DNA of 44,817 bases. It comes from an uncultured Porphyromonadaceae bacterium. Its GTDB lineage: Bacteria > Bacteroidota > Bacteroidia > Bacteroidales > Coprobacteraceae. The position numbers and the translations under genes were made by a program. The notes under the pieces were generated by a model, which made no database searches, was not told where the DNA came from, and was given only the letters and a program-made list of their open reading frames with translations. The stretch is taken from contig URAV01000032.1 of assembly GCA_900545915.1 (NCBI GenBank), positions 1-44,817 of the forward strand, written 5' to 3'. Below are positions 6,391-13,831 of this stretch, in pieces. The stretch's first letter is position 1; each line of letters opens with the position of its first letter.

Positions 6391-9300
6391 ATGAGAATTT
6401 TACATATAACAGATTTTCATTATTCCAAAGAAAGTCAATTACAGACAAGAGTTGTAAAATCACTAATAAATACTCTTAAGAAAGAAGAAATAAACATAGA
6501 TTTAGTTTTTTTTACTGGTGATTTGGTAGAAAATGGAACTATAAATGAATCATTTGAAAGTGCTTCTGACGCTTTATTCAAAAATATATCATTAGAACTA
6601 AAAGTAAAAAAGGAAAATATCATCTTTTGTCCTGGAAATCATGATATTGATAGAAATACAATCCATTCTGCAGCTAAATCTTATTTTGAAGCAAATATAA
6701 TATCTGATGAAAAATTAAACGCCTTTTATAAAGATAAAACTGATTCTATGTTTATTGATAGCATAAAGCCATCTTCAAATTTTAGAAAATTTTTAATGAA
6801 TTACCATCCTAGAAATGATAATAATATATATAATGATCTATATTCTATCCATTTTCGTAATATAAATGAAAAAAGAATAGGAATTGTATGTTTAAATTCT
6901 GCATGGATTTCAGCGATAGATAAAACTGGAAGAGATGATAAAGGTAACCTACTTATACCCTATGTTACTTTAGAAGAAATAAAAAAGGATCTTGGAAATA
7001 ATTTAGATAAAAAAATTATATTAATTCATCATCCATTGTATTTTTTAAAAGAATACAATATGTACGGAGTCGAAAATTTTATACATAACGAATTTGATTT
7101 AATGTTCTCAGGGCATGTACATAAAATATCCTCAATATCTCGTCATAGTGGCACAAATGGGATATTTGAACATGTAGCTAAAGCATCCTTATCATCAAAA
7201 GAAAATTTAGGGTGTACTTTGATTGATTTGGATGACATTGAGGATAATAAGATTAAAGTTAAAGAATTGACCTACATAAATGATGATGAAAAATGTCATA
7301 TTGGACAAGAAATAGTTCATACTATTCCATGTGGAGTAGAAAAAAACAAAATGATAATATTCAGAAAAAAAATATTTGATAAAATCAGTATTGAAAAAGA
7401 AAATGCTAATCATCTGTTATTATTGAAAGAAGACGAGGAGAAAAAAGACTTTTTATCATTATACAATCATCCCGTATTAAAAAAAGAATCTGAAGATGGT
7501 TTATCTGCTTCAAATTCTTCATTGATTAGTTTTGAAGAAATGATATCTAATACAAACAATTATGTAATTTTAGGAAAAGACAAATGTGGAAAAACATCTT
7601 TATTAAAACGTATTCAACTAGAGTATCTTATTAATTATTCAAGGAATGCTCGTGTTCCTTTTTTCTTTGATGCAAAAGAATATGAACAAAAACTTGATTC
7701 AAATTTTGATTTGGAATTACATATAAGGATGTACTTTGAAATAAATAGAGAAAAAGTTAAAGAAATATTAGCTTCTGGATCTTTTGTTCTATTAATAGAT
7801 AATTATTCTCCTAATTCTGGAATCGCTGATTATTTAAACACTTTTTTGTATAATTACCCAAAAGTAAAATATGTTCTATGTTCAGAATATAATATATCAA
7901 GGAGTGTGGACTTATTTCAATTAGGAGAGGCTTCTTACGAAAAACTTTTTTTTCATGATTTAAGAAGACAAGAAATTATAACCTATACAGAAAAAAGACT
8001 ATCCTCATCTCAAAAACGAGAAATAATTCAGGAAAAAATAATTCAATTATGTAAACAATTAGAATTGCCTTTGAATTATTGGACTGTTTCCTTATTGTTA
8101 TTGATACAGCATAAATCATCTGATACTTATTCAAAAAATTTATTTTCGATTTTAGATGTATGTGTTGATGAAATTTTTGGAAAGAAACAATTAGTTATAG
8201 CCCGTAGTAGAATAAGTTTTGAGCAATTAAAAACAATTTGTTCTGCATTAGCAAAACATCTTTTTCTAAATCATGAGACAACAGTTTATAGTGCTTCTTC
8301 AAGTGAAATTATATCTTTCATAGAAAGGATTGTTGAAGAAAATGATCGAATTTCAGTTAAAAGTAAAGATATTTTTAATTTTTTTGTATCATGTGGCATT
8401 TTAAAATTAAAAGATGAAGTAGACATGTATGTTTTCCGATTAAATGGCTTTTTTGAATATTTCTTAGCATACCAAATGACGAAAGATAATACATTTAAAG
8501 GAATGATTTTTGAAGATGAGACTAAGTATCTAGGGTTTAAAAATCAGTTAGAAATATATAGTGGATTTAAAAGGGATGATTTAGATTTTCTTTTAGCGGT
8601 ATACGAAAAGACAAAAAATAAGCTTATCCCGATTTTTGAGTCATATAGTTCTAATAAAGATGAAGAACTTTTAAATAAAATTCAAGAACCAAAACTTATA
8701 GAAGAAGCTTGCAGAAAAATTTCTATTCAGAAATCTTTGACTACATATGAAAAGGCAGAGATAGAAGATTTAACCGATGAACTTCAAATTAATTCAGATG
8801 TTCATTTAATCAAAAAAATGAATCCAGAAGAAATAAACTCAGAATTGCTAGAAAGATATCTTTCTATACTTGCTAGAGTATTCAGAAATTCTGATGAAAT
8901 TTTGGGTAATAAAGAAAAAAAAGTAGAGATATTTAATCAAATAATTGATTTTTATTGTGATCTAGGATTTTATATAATTGAAGAGTTTTCTGATTTAACA
9001 AAAAAAGAACTAAAAAAAGATGAGTACAGTATTGAAGATTTTCCAGAACTGAATTTGCTTAAATTTATTTCTAACTTTAGTCCTATGATAACTCAAGTAT
9101 GGTTATTTGATGGTTTAGGGCATTTTAATTTAGAGCGTATGATAAAAAATGAGATAACAGTATTAGAACAAAATATTGATGAGAATCAATATAAATTATT
9201 TATTCTATATTTTCTGTTATTAGATATTGATCTTTATGCAAATAAAGAATACATTCAGACAGTAATGAACAATATTAAAGTTCCAATATTGAAATATATG

Positions 9301-9486
9301 ATTGTTGTTAAACTAAACTATTATTTAGCTTTCAAGGCCAGTTCAAACAAAAATTTACAACAAGAATTATCTCTAAAAATTCAACAGGCTAAATTAAATT
9401 TGGATGATAAAACAGATGTTGCCGCATTACAAAAACAGATACAGGAGAAAAAACGATTATCCAACAATAATAGAAAAAAAATTTAA
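6391..9486 (+). CDS. Metallophosphoesterase-NACHT/STAND NTPase, putative defence protein
   Basis: A 1031-residue two-module protein. Residues 1 to about 290 form a calcineurin-like metallophosphoesterase with all metal motifs: Asp8-x-His10, Gly43-Asp44, Gly82-Asn-His-Asp85, His213/His214 and Gly241-His-Val-His244. A P-loop NTPase follows: Walker A GKDKCGKT (395-402), Walker B FVLLID (465-470) and the winged-helix signature GFFEYFLA (686-693) typical of NACHT/STAND proteins. The last 330 residues are helical, Lys/Glu-rich and of unknown fold, the expected place of a sensor. The layout effector-NTPase-sensor matches bacterial NACHT and Avs-type anti-phage proteins. The phosphoesterase would be the effector, perhaps on nucleic acids or nucleotides. 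The gene is far more AT-rich than the neighbouring mob genes, which points to separate acquisition. Defence function is inferred, not shown. Confidence 0.85.
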   Translation: MRILHITDFHYSKESQLQTRVVKSLINTLKKEEINIDLVFFTGDLVENGTINESFESASDALFKNISLELKVKKENIIFCPGNHDIDRNTIHSAAKSYFEANIISDEKLNAFYKDKTDSMFIDSIKPSSNFRKFLMNYHPRNDNNIYNDLYSIHFRNINEKRIGIVCLNSAWISAIDKTGRDDKGNLLIPYVTLEEIKKDLGNNLDKKIILIHHPLYFLKEYNMYGVENFIHNEFDLMFSGHVHKISSISRHSGTNGIFEHVAKASLSSKENLGCTLIDLDDIEDNKIKVKELTYINDDEKCHIGQEIVHTIPCGVEKNKMIIFRKKIFDKISIEKENANHLLLLKEDEEKKDFLSLYNHPVLKKESEDGLSASNSSLISFEEMISNTNNYVILGKDKCGKTSLLKRIQLEYLINYSRNARVPFFFDAKEYEQKLDSNFDLELHIRMYFEINREKVKEILASGSFVLLIDNYSPNSGIADYLNTFLYNYPKVKYVLCSEYNISRSVDLFQLGEASYEKLFFHDLRRQEIITYTEKRLSSSQKREIIQEKIIQLCKQLELPLNYWTVSLLLLIQHKSSDTYSKNLFSILDVCVDEIFGKKQLVIARSRISFEQLKTICSALAKHLFLNHETTVYSASSSEIISFIERIVEENDRISVKSKDIFNFFVSCGILKLKDEVDMYVFRLNGFFEYFLAYQMTKDNTFKGMIFEDETKYLGFKNQLEIYSGFKRDDLDFLLAVYEKTKNKLIPIFESYSSNKDEELLNKIQEPKLIEEACRKISIQKSLTTYEKAEIEDLTDELQINSDVHLIKKMNPEEINSELLERYLSILARVFRNSDEILGNKEKKVEIFNQIIDFYCDLGFYIIEEFSDLTKKELKKDEYSIEDFPELNLLKFISNFSPMITQVWLFDGLGHFNLERMIKNEITVLEQNIDENQYKLFILYFLLLDIDLYANKEYIQTVMNNIKVPILKYMIVVKLNYYLAFKASSNKNLQQELSLKIQQAKLNLDDKTDVAALQKQIQEKKRLSNNNRKKI

Positions 9487-9516
9487 GTGTATCAATATTT
9501 TATAGGATAAAATAAC

Positions 9517-9524
9517 TACTTTTG
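9517..9524 (+). promoter_or_regulatory. TAnnTTTG box of the small-RNA candidate
   Basis: TACTTTTG fits the Bacteroidetes -7 box and precedes a 200-base non-coding stretch that ends in a strong terminator. Transcription would begin near 9531. Confidence 0.5.
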
Positions 9525-9530
9525 TATAAG

Positions 9531-9740
9531 TATTCTACATGATGAAAACTACCGCAAATGCACGTAGTAAATTAGTGGGATAATTCATGGGATATGCTTG
9601 AAGCTAAAAATATAAAGTTTGAAATATCAGCGTGGTAACTCTGCAAGGAGAATCCCAGGCGGATCACTAAAACGCTGAACAAAACCAGACAAGGAAAAGA
9701 CAACTCCTATAATATCAAGGTATTGTAGGAGTTTTTTCTT
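9531..9740 (+). ncRNA. Candidate structured small RNA, about 200 nt
   Basis: A promoter box at 9517-9524 and an intrinsic terminator at 9702-9733 bracket a non-coding transcript of about 200 nt. Inside, ttagtg pairs with cactaa and, within it, tgggat with atccca. Alternatively tcagcgt can pair with acgctga. So there is a long irregular stem with competing folds. Size and architecture recall 6S RNA or other conserved Bacteroidales RNAs bounded by such promoters, but I cannot assign a family by eye. If it is a chromosomal RNA gene, the element could have inserted just upstream of it. Confidence 0.42.
9702..9733 (+). terminator. Intrinsic terminator of the small-RNA candidate
   Basis: A 13-bp stem (9702-9714 with 9721-9733, one G-T wobble), 6-base loop tcaagg, followed by ttttctt. 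A strong rho-independent terminator for plus-strand transcription. Confidence 0.8.
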
Positions 9741-10216
9741 TATATAAATCCATGACCTAAGACATGAAAAGGTCACAAAAAGACATGCTTTTGCGACCCA
9801 TAGTCGATTCGAAATTTATTTGGATAATATATTTAAAAGATCTGTTATATTGATCTGTTCTTAATTTCGAACAACATCTCTATCTTCCCCCATATTTGCA
9901 AAATTTTTATAACTAATTTTCAAATAAAAAGATTCTATCGCTCCTAAAATAAATATATTTCGTTTCAGAATCAGGGATTCGGGTACAATTATCCGTAAAT
10001 CATATACAACTCCATTTGTCTTATCATAATAATTTTGTAATTAGAAATCTTAACAAAAAATACAAAGCTATGGATCACAAATTTTTTTTGAAAAAAAGAG
10101 CAAACGATGTTTCATATATAACCGAAACAGCTACTAAGCTCTTCTCGCACTCTTGCAAAAATATTATACTAATTTTTTCTGAACTTATAACAGTAAATAA
10201 TTAAATAAGAATTATT

Positions 10217-11047
10217 ATGAGAAATAAAATTTTATACACGTTTATTGCATTAGTTATAAATATCCCTTTTATTATGGCACAAGAAAAAATCAAACAAACG
10301 GCCGGACGTGACCAATTGGGAGAATTTGCTCCTAAATTTGCAGAGCTTAATGACGATGTCCTTTTCGGTGAGGTGTGGAGTCGTACCGACAAACTCGGAC
10401 TACGTGACCGGAGTCTGGTTACGATCACTTCCCTTATCAGTCAAGGAATTACGGATAATTCTCTGATTTTTCATCTTCAATCAGCAAAGAAAAATGGAAT
10501 TACACGAACTGAAATTGCCGAAATTATCACTCATATCGGTTTTTATGCAGGTTGGCCAAAAGCTTGGGCTGCCTTCAACCTCGCAAAAGAGGTATGGGCA
10601 AAGGATTCTGTCGGTAACGACGCAAAAGCCATGTTCCAACGTGAAATGATTTTCCCTATCGGAGAACCGAACACTGCATACGCCCAATATTTTATAGGGA
10701 ACAGCTATCTCGCTCCTATTTCACGTGAACAGGTAAATATATCCAACGTTACATTCGAACCTCGTTGCCGTAATAACTGGCATATTCATCGTGCAACAAA
10801 CGGTGGTGGACAAATGCTCATCGGAGTAGCCGGACGCGGCTGGTATCAAGAAGAAGGAAAACCGGCAGTAGAAATTCTTCCCGGAACAATCATTCATATT
10901 CCTGCAAATGTCAAACACTGGCACGGCGCTGCATCTGACAGCTGGTTTGCCCATCTCGCATTTGAAGTTCCCGGCACAGACACTTCTAATGAATGGCTTG
11001 AGCCCGTCTCAGATGAAGAATACGAAAAACTCGACCAATCAGAATAA
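10217..11047 (+). CDS. Secreted carboxymuconolactone decarboxylase-cupin fusion
   Basis: A 276-residue exported protein. Residues 1-21 are a signal peptide ending before QEKIKQ. A carboxymuconolactone-decarboxylase (CMD/AhpD-like) domain spans about 30-130 (LGLRDRSLVTITSLISQG, then IAEIITHIGFYAGWPKAWAA). A cupin barrel spans about 150-255 with His ligands in WHIHRA and KHWHGA. The CMD part lacks the CxxC pair of AhpD peroxidase partners, so a redox role is not implied by it. CMD-cupin proteins are usually linked to small-molecule or quinone-like substrates, and the substrate is unknown. It leads a plus-strand run of six genes and is followed by its own terminator, so it may also be transcribed alone. 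Confidence 0.88.
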   Translation: MRNKILYTFIALVINIPFIMAQEKIKQTAGRDQLGEFAPKFAELNDDVLFGEVWSRTDKLGLRDRSLVTITSLISQGITDNSLIFHLQSAKKNGITRTEIAEIITHIGFYAGWPKAWAAFNLAKEVWAKDSVGNDAKAMFQREMIFPIGEPNTAYAQYFIGNSYLAPISREQVNISNVTFEPRCRNNWHIHRATNGGGQMLIGVAGRGWYQEEGKPAVEILPGTIIHIPANVKHWHGAASDSWFAHLAFEVPGTDTSNEWLEPVSDEEYEKLDQSE

Positions 11048-11109
11048 TCTATAAGAGCCTGCCTAAACATAAGAAAGGTTATCTTCAAACAACAATACTG
11101 TTTATATAT

Positions 11110-11139
11110 AACTCCTGTAATTTAAAAGTTACAGGAGTT
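11110..11139 (+). terminator. Intrinsic terminator after the CMD-cupin gene
   Basis: aactcctgtaa and ttacaggagtt form a perfect 11-bp stem (11110-11120 with 11129-11139) with an 8-base loop, followed by attattat. Confidence 0.75.
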
Positions 11140-11220
11140 ATTATTATATCGAAGATCATAATCCGTAATTTGGTTAAATAAACCGAGAATTTATCTACAA
11201 AAGATCTTTTTAAGACTCTC

Positions 11221-11228
11221 TATTTTTG
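11221..11228 (+). promoter_or_regulatory. TAnnTTTG box before the flavodoxin lipoprotein gene
   Basis: TATTTTTG lies 88 bases before the ATG at 11316, after the terminator of the preceding gene. It is a reasonable promoter for the five-gene run 11316-16438, implying an 80-base leader. Confidence 0.4.
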
Positions 11229-11315
11229 CTATACAATAGCGAACGGATAAATAACTTCTAAAAATTCTGATCGAAATAATCATAAAAGCCGAATATTAAT
11301 TACAAAAATAAAACA

Positions 11316-12344
11316 ATGAAAAGGAATCTATTAATTCTATTTCTGCTGCTTATTGTTCTGTCGATAACAGCTTGCGGAAAATCCGAAGACCCGTTTATTC
11401 CGAAACAAACGGAAAGCAAAAATGAGAATAACGACAAATCCGATACTCCCACTTCCGGTGGAGACAAACGTTATTTAATACTTTACTGTTCTCGCACAAA
11501 TAATACCGAGCAAGTAGCACAAACGATTCGAACAATACTCAATTGTGATATTTTAGAGGTCGAGCCTCAAATACCCTATGACAACGATTATAATTCTATG
11601 CTCGGTCGGGCACAAAAAGAATTAGAAGAAATCCGTCAAGGTAATTATCCAGAGGTTAAAACTTCCGTCGATAATTTTGACAACTACGACATTATATTCA
11701 TAGGCTATCCGATCTGGTACAGCAGTATGGCAACACCGATGCAGAGTTTCTTGCATAAACATGCCTCAAAACTCTCCGGGAAACAGATGGCTTTATTCGC
11801 CACAAGCGGCAGCAGCGGTATCGCTACCTCAGTCAGCGAAGCGCAATCGATCTGTTCCGAGTCCATCTTTATCGAACAGTCATTATTGCTGACCTCTTCA
11901 ACTCTTCCGCAGATGGAAAGCCGTATTACAGAATGGCTCGACAGAATAGGTGCTGATCGGGAGGAATCGGATGCAACCGAGAATTCTTCTCTAAATATAA
12001 ACATCAAGATCGGCGACCGTACCATTACCGCTACAATGGAAAATAACGCTGCTGCTCGAGATTTTCTTTCCCGCCTGCCACTGGAAATAACGTTAAAAGA
12101 CTATAACGATATAACTGAAAAAATTTTTTACCCTTCTCCGGCTTTGACAACCAAAGGTGTTACTCGCGGTTGTACCCCTACACCCGGAGACATTACCATT
12201 TATGTCCCATGGGGAAACGTCGCCATTTTCTGCAAAAGTTGGTCACACAGTAATGATCTGATAAAAATAGGCCACATAAACGGTAATGGCATCGAGGCTT
12301 TAAGCATCGACGGAGATATACCAGTAAAAATAGAACAATATTAA
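11316..12344 (+). CDS. Lipoprotein flavodoxin fused to cyclophilin-like domain
   Basis: A 342-residue predicted lipoprotein. The signal peptide ends in a lipobox with Cys20 (LSITAC), followed by a low-complexity linker. A flavodoxin-like domain (about 50-200) begins YLILYCSRTNNTEQVA, the FMN phosphate loop, and contains IIFIGYPIWYSSMATPMQSF. The C-terminal part (about 225-340: INIKIGDRTITATMENNAAA, LPLEITLKDY, RGCTPTPGDITIYVPWGNVA) is the cyclophilin-like fold often found with flavodoxins. Flavodoxins normally work in the cytoplasm, so an anchored, exported one implies electron transfer or flavin chemistry in the envelope. It ends one base before the acetyltransferase start, so the two are coupled. 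Confidence 0.88.
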   Translation: MKRNLLILFLLLIVLSITACGKSEDPFIPKQTESKNENNDKSDTPTSGGDKRYLILYCSRTNNTEQVAQTIRTILNCDILEVEPQIPYDNDYNSMLGRAQKELEEIRQGNYPEVKTSVDNFDNYDIIFIGYPIWYSSMATPMQSFLHKHASKLSGKQMALFATSGSSGIATSVSEAQSICSESIFIEQSLLLTSSTLPQMESRITEWLDRIGADREESDATENSSLNINIKIGDRTITATMENNAAARDFLSRLPLEITLKDYNDITEKIFYPSPALTTKGVTRGCTPTPGDITIYVPWGNVAIFCKSWSHSNDLIKIGHINGNGIEALSIDGDIPVKIEQY

Positions 12345-12345
12345 A

Positions 12346-12927
12346 ATGATAATTGATATGACTATCAAAACCTTCAAAGAGTACGTAAAAGCGCGCAAGG
12401 CTCTTAACACAGAAGAAATTCATCATTTCATGGATGATATGAGCAATGAAGCGAGACGTGTTTCATTCCGACTGAATACAACATACCATACTCCCGACAA
12501 AGTCAGAGAGTTACTTTCCGAACTATTCGGTTATTCTGTTCCGCAATCACTCCGTGTTTTCCCTCCATTCTACACGGATTTCGGGAAAAACATCTCTGTG
12601 GGCGAAAATGTATTCATCAATGCTTGTTGTCATTTCCAAGATCACGGAGGAATAACAATCGGTGACGGTTGTCAAATCGGGCATAACGTCGTATTTGCCA
12701 CACTCAATCACGGATTAGCTCCAGAAGACCGTAAAACGACTTATCCCGCACCTATTATACTCGGCAAGAATGTATGGGTAGGTTCTAATGCAACTATCCT
12801 TCAAGATGTCAGTATCGGAGATAATGCCATTATCGGAGCTGGAGCGGTCGTGACAAAAAATGTAGAGGCCAATACAATTGTCGGCGGTGTTCCTGCACGG
12901 TTCATTAAATCAATCGAAAATAAATAA
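12346..12927 (+). CDS. Sugar O-acetyltransferase, hexapeptide family
   Basis: A 193-residue left-handed beta-helix acyltransferase of the maltose/galactoside acetyltransferase (Maa/LacA/NodL) type. The N-terminal helices (EARRVSFRLNTTYHTPDKVR) are followed by hexapeptide turns such as ISVGENVFINACCHFQDHGG, ITIGDGCQIGHNVVFATLNH (catalytic His in that region) and the C-terminal VSIGDNAIIGAGAVVTKNV and NTIVGGVPAR. It uses acetyl-CoA in the cytoplasm. The acceptor is not known. The start is one base after the flavodoxin stop. A second ATG at 12358 is possible. Conserved neighbours suggest one operon. Confidence 0.9.
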   Translation: MIIDMTIKTFKEYVKARKALNTEEIHHFMDDMSNEARRVSFRLNTTYHTPDKVRELLSELFGYSVPQSLRVFPPFYTDFGKNISVGENVFINACCHFQDHGGITIGDGCQIGHNVVFATLNHGLAPEDRKTTYPAPIILGKNVWVGSNATILQDVSIGDNAIIGAGAVVTKNVEANTIVGGVPARFIKSIENK

Positions 12928-12946
12928 TTCTGAATTACGATAAACA

Positions 12947-13813
12947 ATGAAAATTATATCAAATACGGAATTCGGAGGTGAACGCCCCTTATTCGAGTCG
13001 CATGACCTTCGTTTAGAAAATGTGATTATTCATGCCGGAGAATCGGCTATTAAAGAATGCAGTAATATAGAAGCCATAAATTGCAAATTTGAAGGGAATT
13101 ATCCCTTTTGGCATGTTCACGGCTTTACCATCGACCGATGTTTTTTCGATGTCGGAGGACGTTCTGCCTTGTGGTATTCCAACCATTTAAAAATGACCAA
13201 TACTCGAATCGATGCACCTAAAATGTTTCGTGAGATGCACGACATCAAGATAAATAATGTAGAGATGACAGATGCCGATGAAGTATTTTGGAGATGCAAC
13301 CGCCTGAATATAAAGAATCTGAAACTACATGGAGGAACTTACCCATTTATGTTTTGTAACGATATTTATATTGACGGACTGGAAAGTGACAGCAAATATA
13401 TATTCCAATACGTGAAAAATTTAGAACTGCACAATGCAAAAATTACTACGAAAGATGCTTTGTGGGAAACGGAAAATATAACAGTTTACGATTCTGAATT
13501 AAACGGTGAATATTTGGGTTGGCATTCACGCAATCTTCGTCTGGTAAATTGCAAAATTTCTGGTACTCAGCCTTTATGCTATGCCGAAAACCTAATATTG
13601 GAAAACTGTGTCATGGCCGATGATTGCGACCTTGCTTTTGAGTACAGCAATGTAAATGCCACGATCAAGAGTCCGATACACAGCATAAAGAATCCCCGTA
13701 CCGGCAGTATAATCGCCGACAGTTATGGTAAAATCATTCTTGACAAAAATATTAAGTCTCCGGCTGATTGTAAATTGAACCTTTGGGACGAAAGGACTTG
13801 TTTTTCTGATTAA
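12947..13813 (+). CDS. DUF3737 right-handed beta-helix protein
   Basis: A 288-residue protein of family DUF3737. It is built of repeating strands of about 20 residues with recurring patterns such as NVIIHAGESAIKECSNIEAI, DRCFFDVGGRSALWYSNH and NLRLVNCKISGTQPLCYAENL, which indicates a right-handed parallel beta-helix. There is no signal peptide or membrane segment. The family opening (SNTEFGGERPLF) is clear. Function is not established. It recurs in gene runs with flavodoxin, acetyltransferase and MATE genes, as here, 19 bases after the acetyltransferase. Confidence 0.88.
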   Translation: MKIISNTEFGGERPLFESHDLRLENVIIHAGESAIKECSNIEAINCKFEGNYPFWHVHGFTIDRCFFDVGGRSALWYSNHLKMTNTRIDAPKMFREMHDIKINNVEMTDADEVFWRCNRLNIKNLKLHGGTYPFMFCNDIYIDGLESDSKYIFQYVKNLELHNAKITTKDALWETENITVYDSELNGEYLGWHSRNLRLVNCKISGTQPLCYAENLILENCVMADDCDLAFEYSNVNATIKSPIHSIKNPRTGSIIADSYGKIILDKNIKSPADCKLNLWDERTCFSD

Positions 13814-13831
13814 TAATCTCTCTGTTTGTCG

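Larger units (their letters stand above)
161..9486. mobile_element. Mobilizable element (IME) with defence-like cargo; ends not resolved
   Basis: The stretch holds a tyrosine integrase, two excisionase-like HTH genes, a DUF3408 gene, a MobC-like protein and a relaxase, which is the standard gene set of Bacteroides mobilizable transposons (NBU/Tn4555-like). No type IV secretion, coupling protein or replication primase gene is present, so it should be mobilized in trans. Cargo is the NTase-HEPN gene and its neighbour near the integrase, and the AT-rich metallophosphoesterase-NTPase gene at the right. The coordinates given run from integrase start to the end of the last cargo gene. True ends lie outside these: left of 161 or beyond the window, and somewhere after 9486. 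I found no convincing flanking direct repeat, so whether the 6391-9486 gene is inside the element is an inference from position and composition. Confidence 0.72.
9487..10216. other. 730-base gene-free stretch right of the element
   Basis: No credible protein gene. It holds a small-RNA candidate (9531-9740), a hairpin of 10-bp arms at 9771-9780 and 9789-9798 (one A-C mismatch), a 9-bp inverted repeat ttcgaaatt/aatttcgaa (9808-9816 with 9863-9871) and a tandem gatctgtt pair near 9840-9860. The right end of the mobile element probably lies here or just before it, but I could not match it to the left end. A 62-codon frame at 10016-10204 has no ribosome site or family likeness. Confidence 0.55.

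Noticed and set aside
140..9656. gtaactct shared by the left end and the region at about 9650 as an att core
   Set aside because: Only 8 bases match and the flanks differ, which is expected by chance in this amount of sequence.
9531..9740. tmRNA or SRP RNA identity for the small-RNA candidate
   Set aside because: It lacks the tRNA-like ends and coding tag of tmRNA and the GGAAG/GCAGCC loop of SRP RNA. 6S-like is left open.
9771..9798. Hairpin ggtcacaaaa/ttttgcgacc as an element end or terminator
   Set aside because: One mismatch, no T tract and no counterpart at the left end. Mentioned only as part of the gene-free stretch.
10016..10204. 62-codon plus-strand frame in the gap after the element
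   Set aside because: No ribosome site, low-complexity AT-driven composition and no family likeness. Treated as non-coding.
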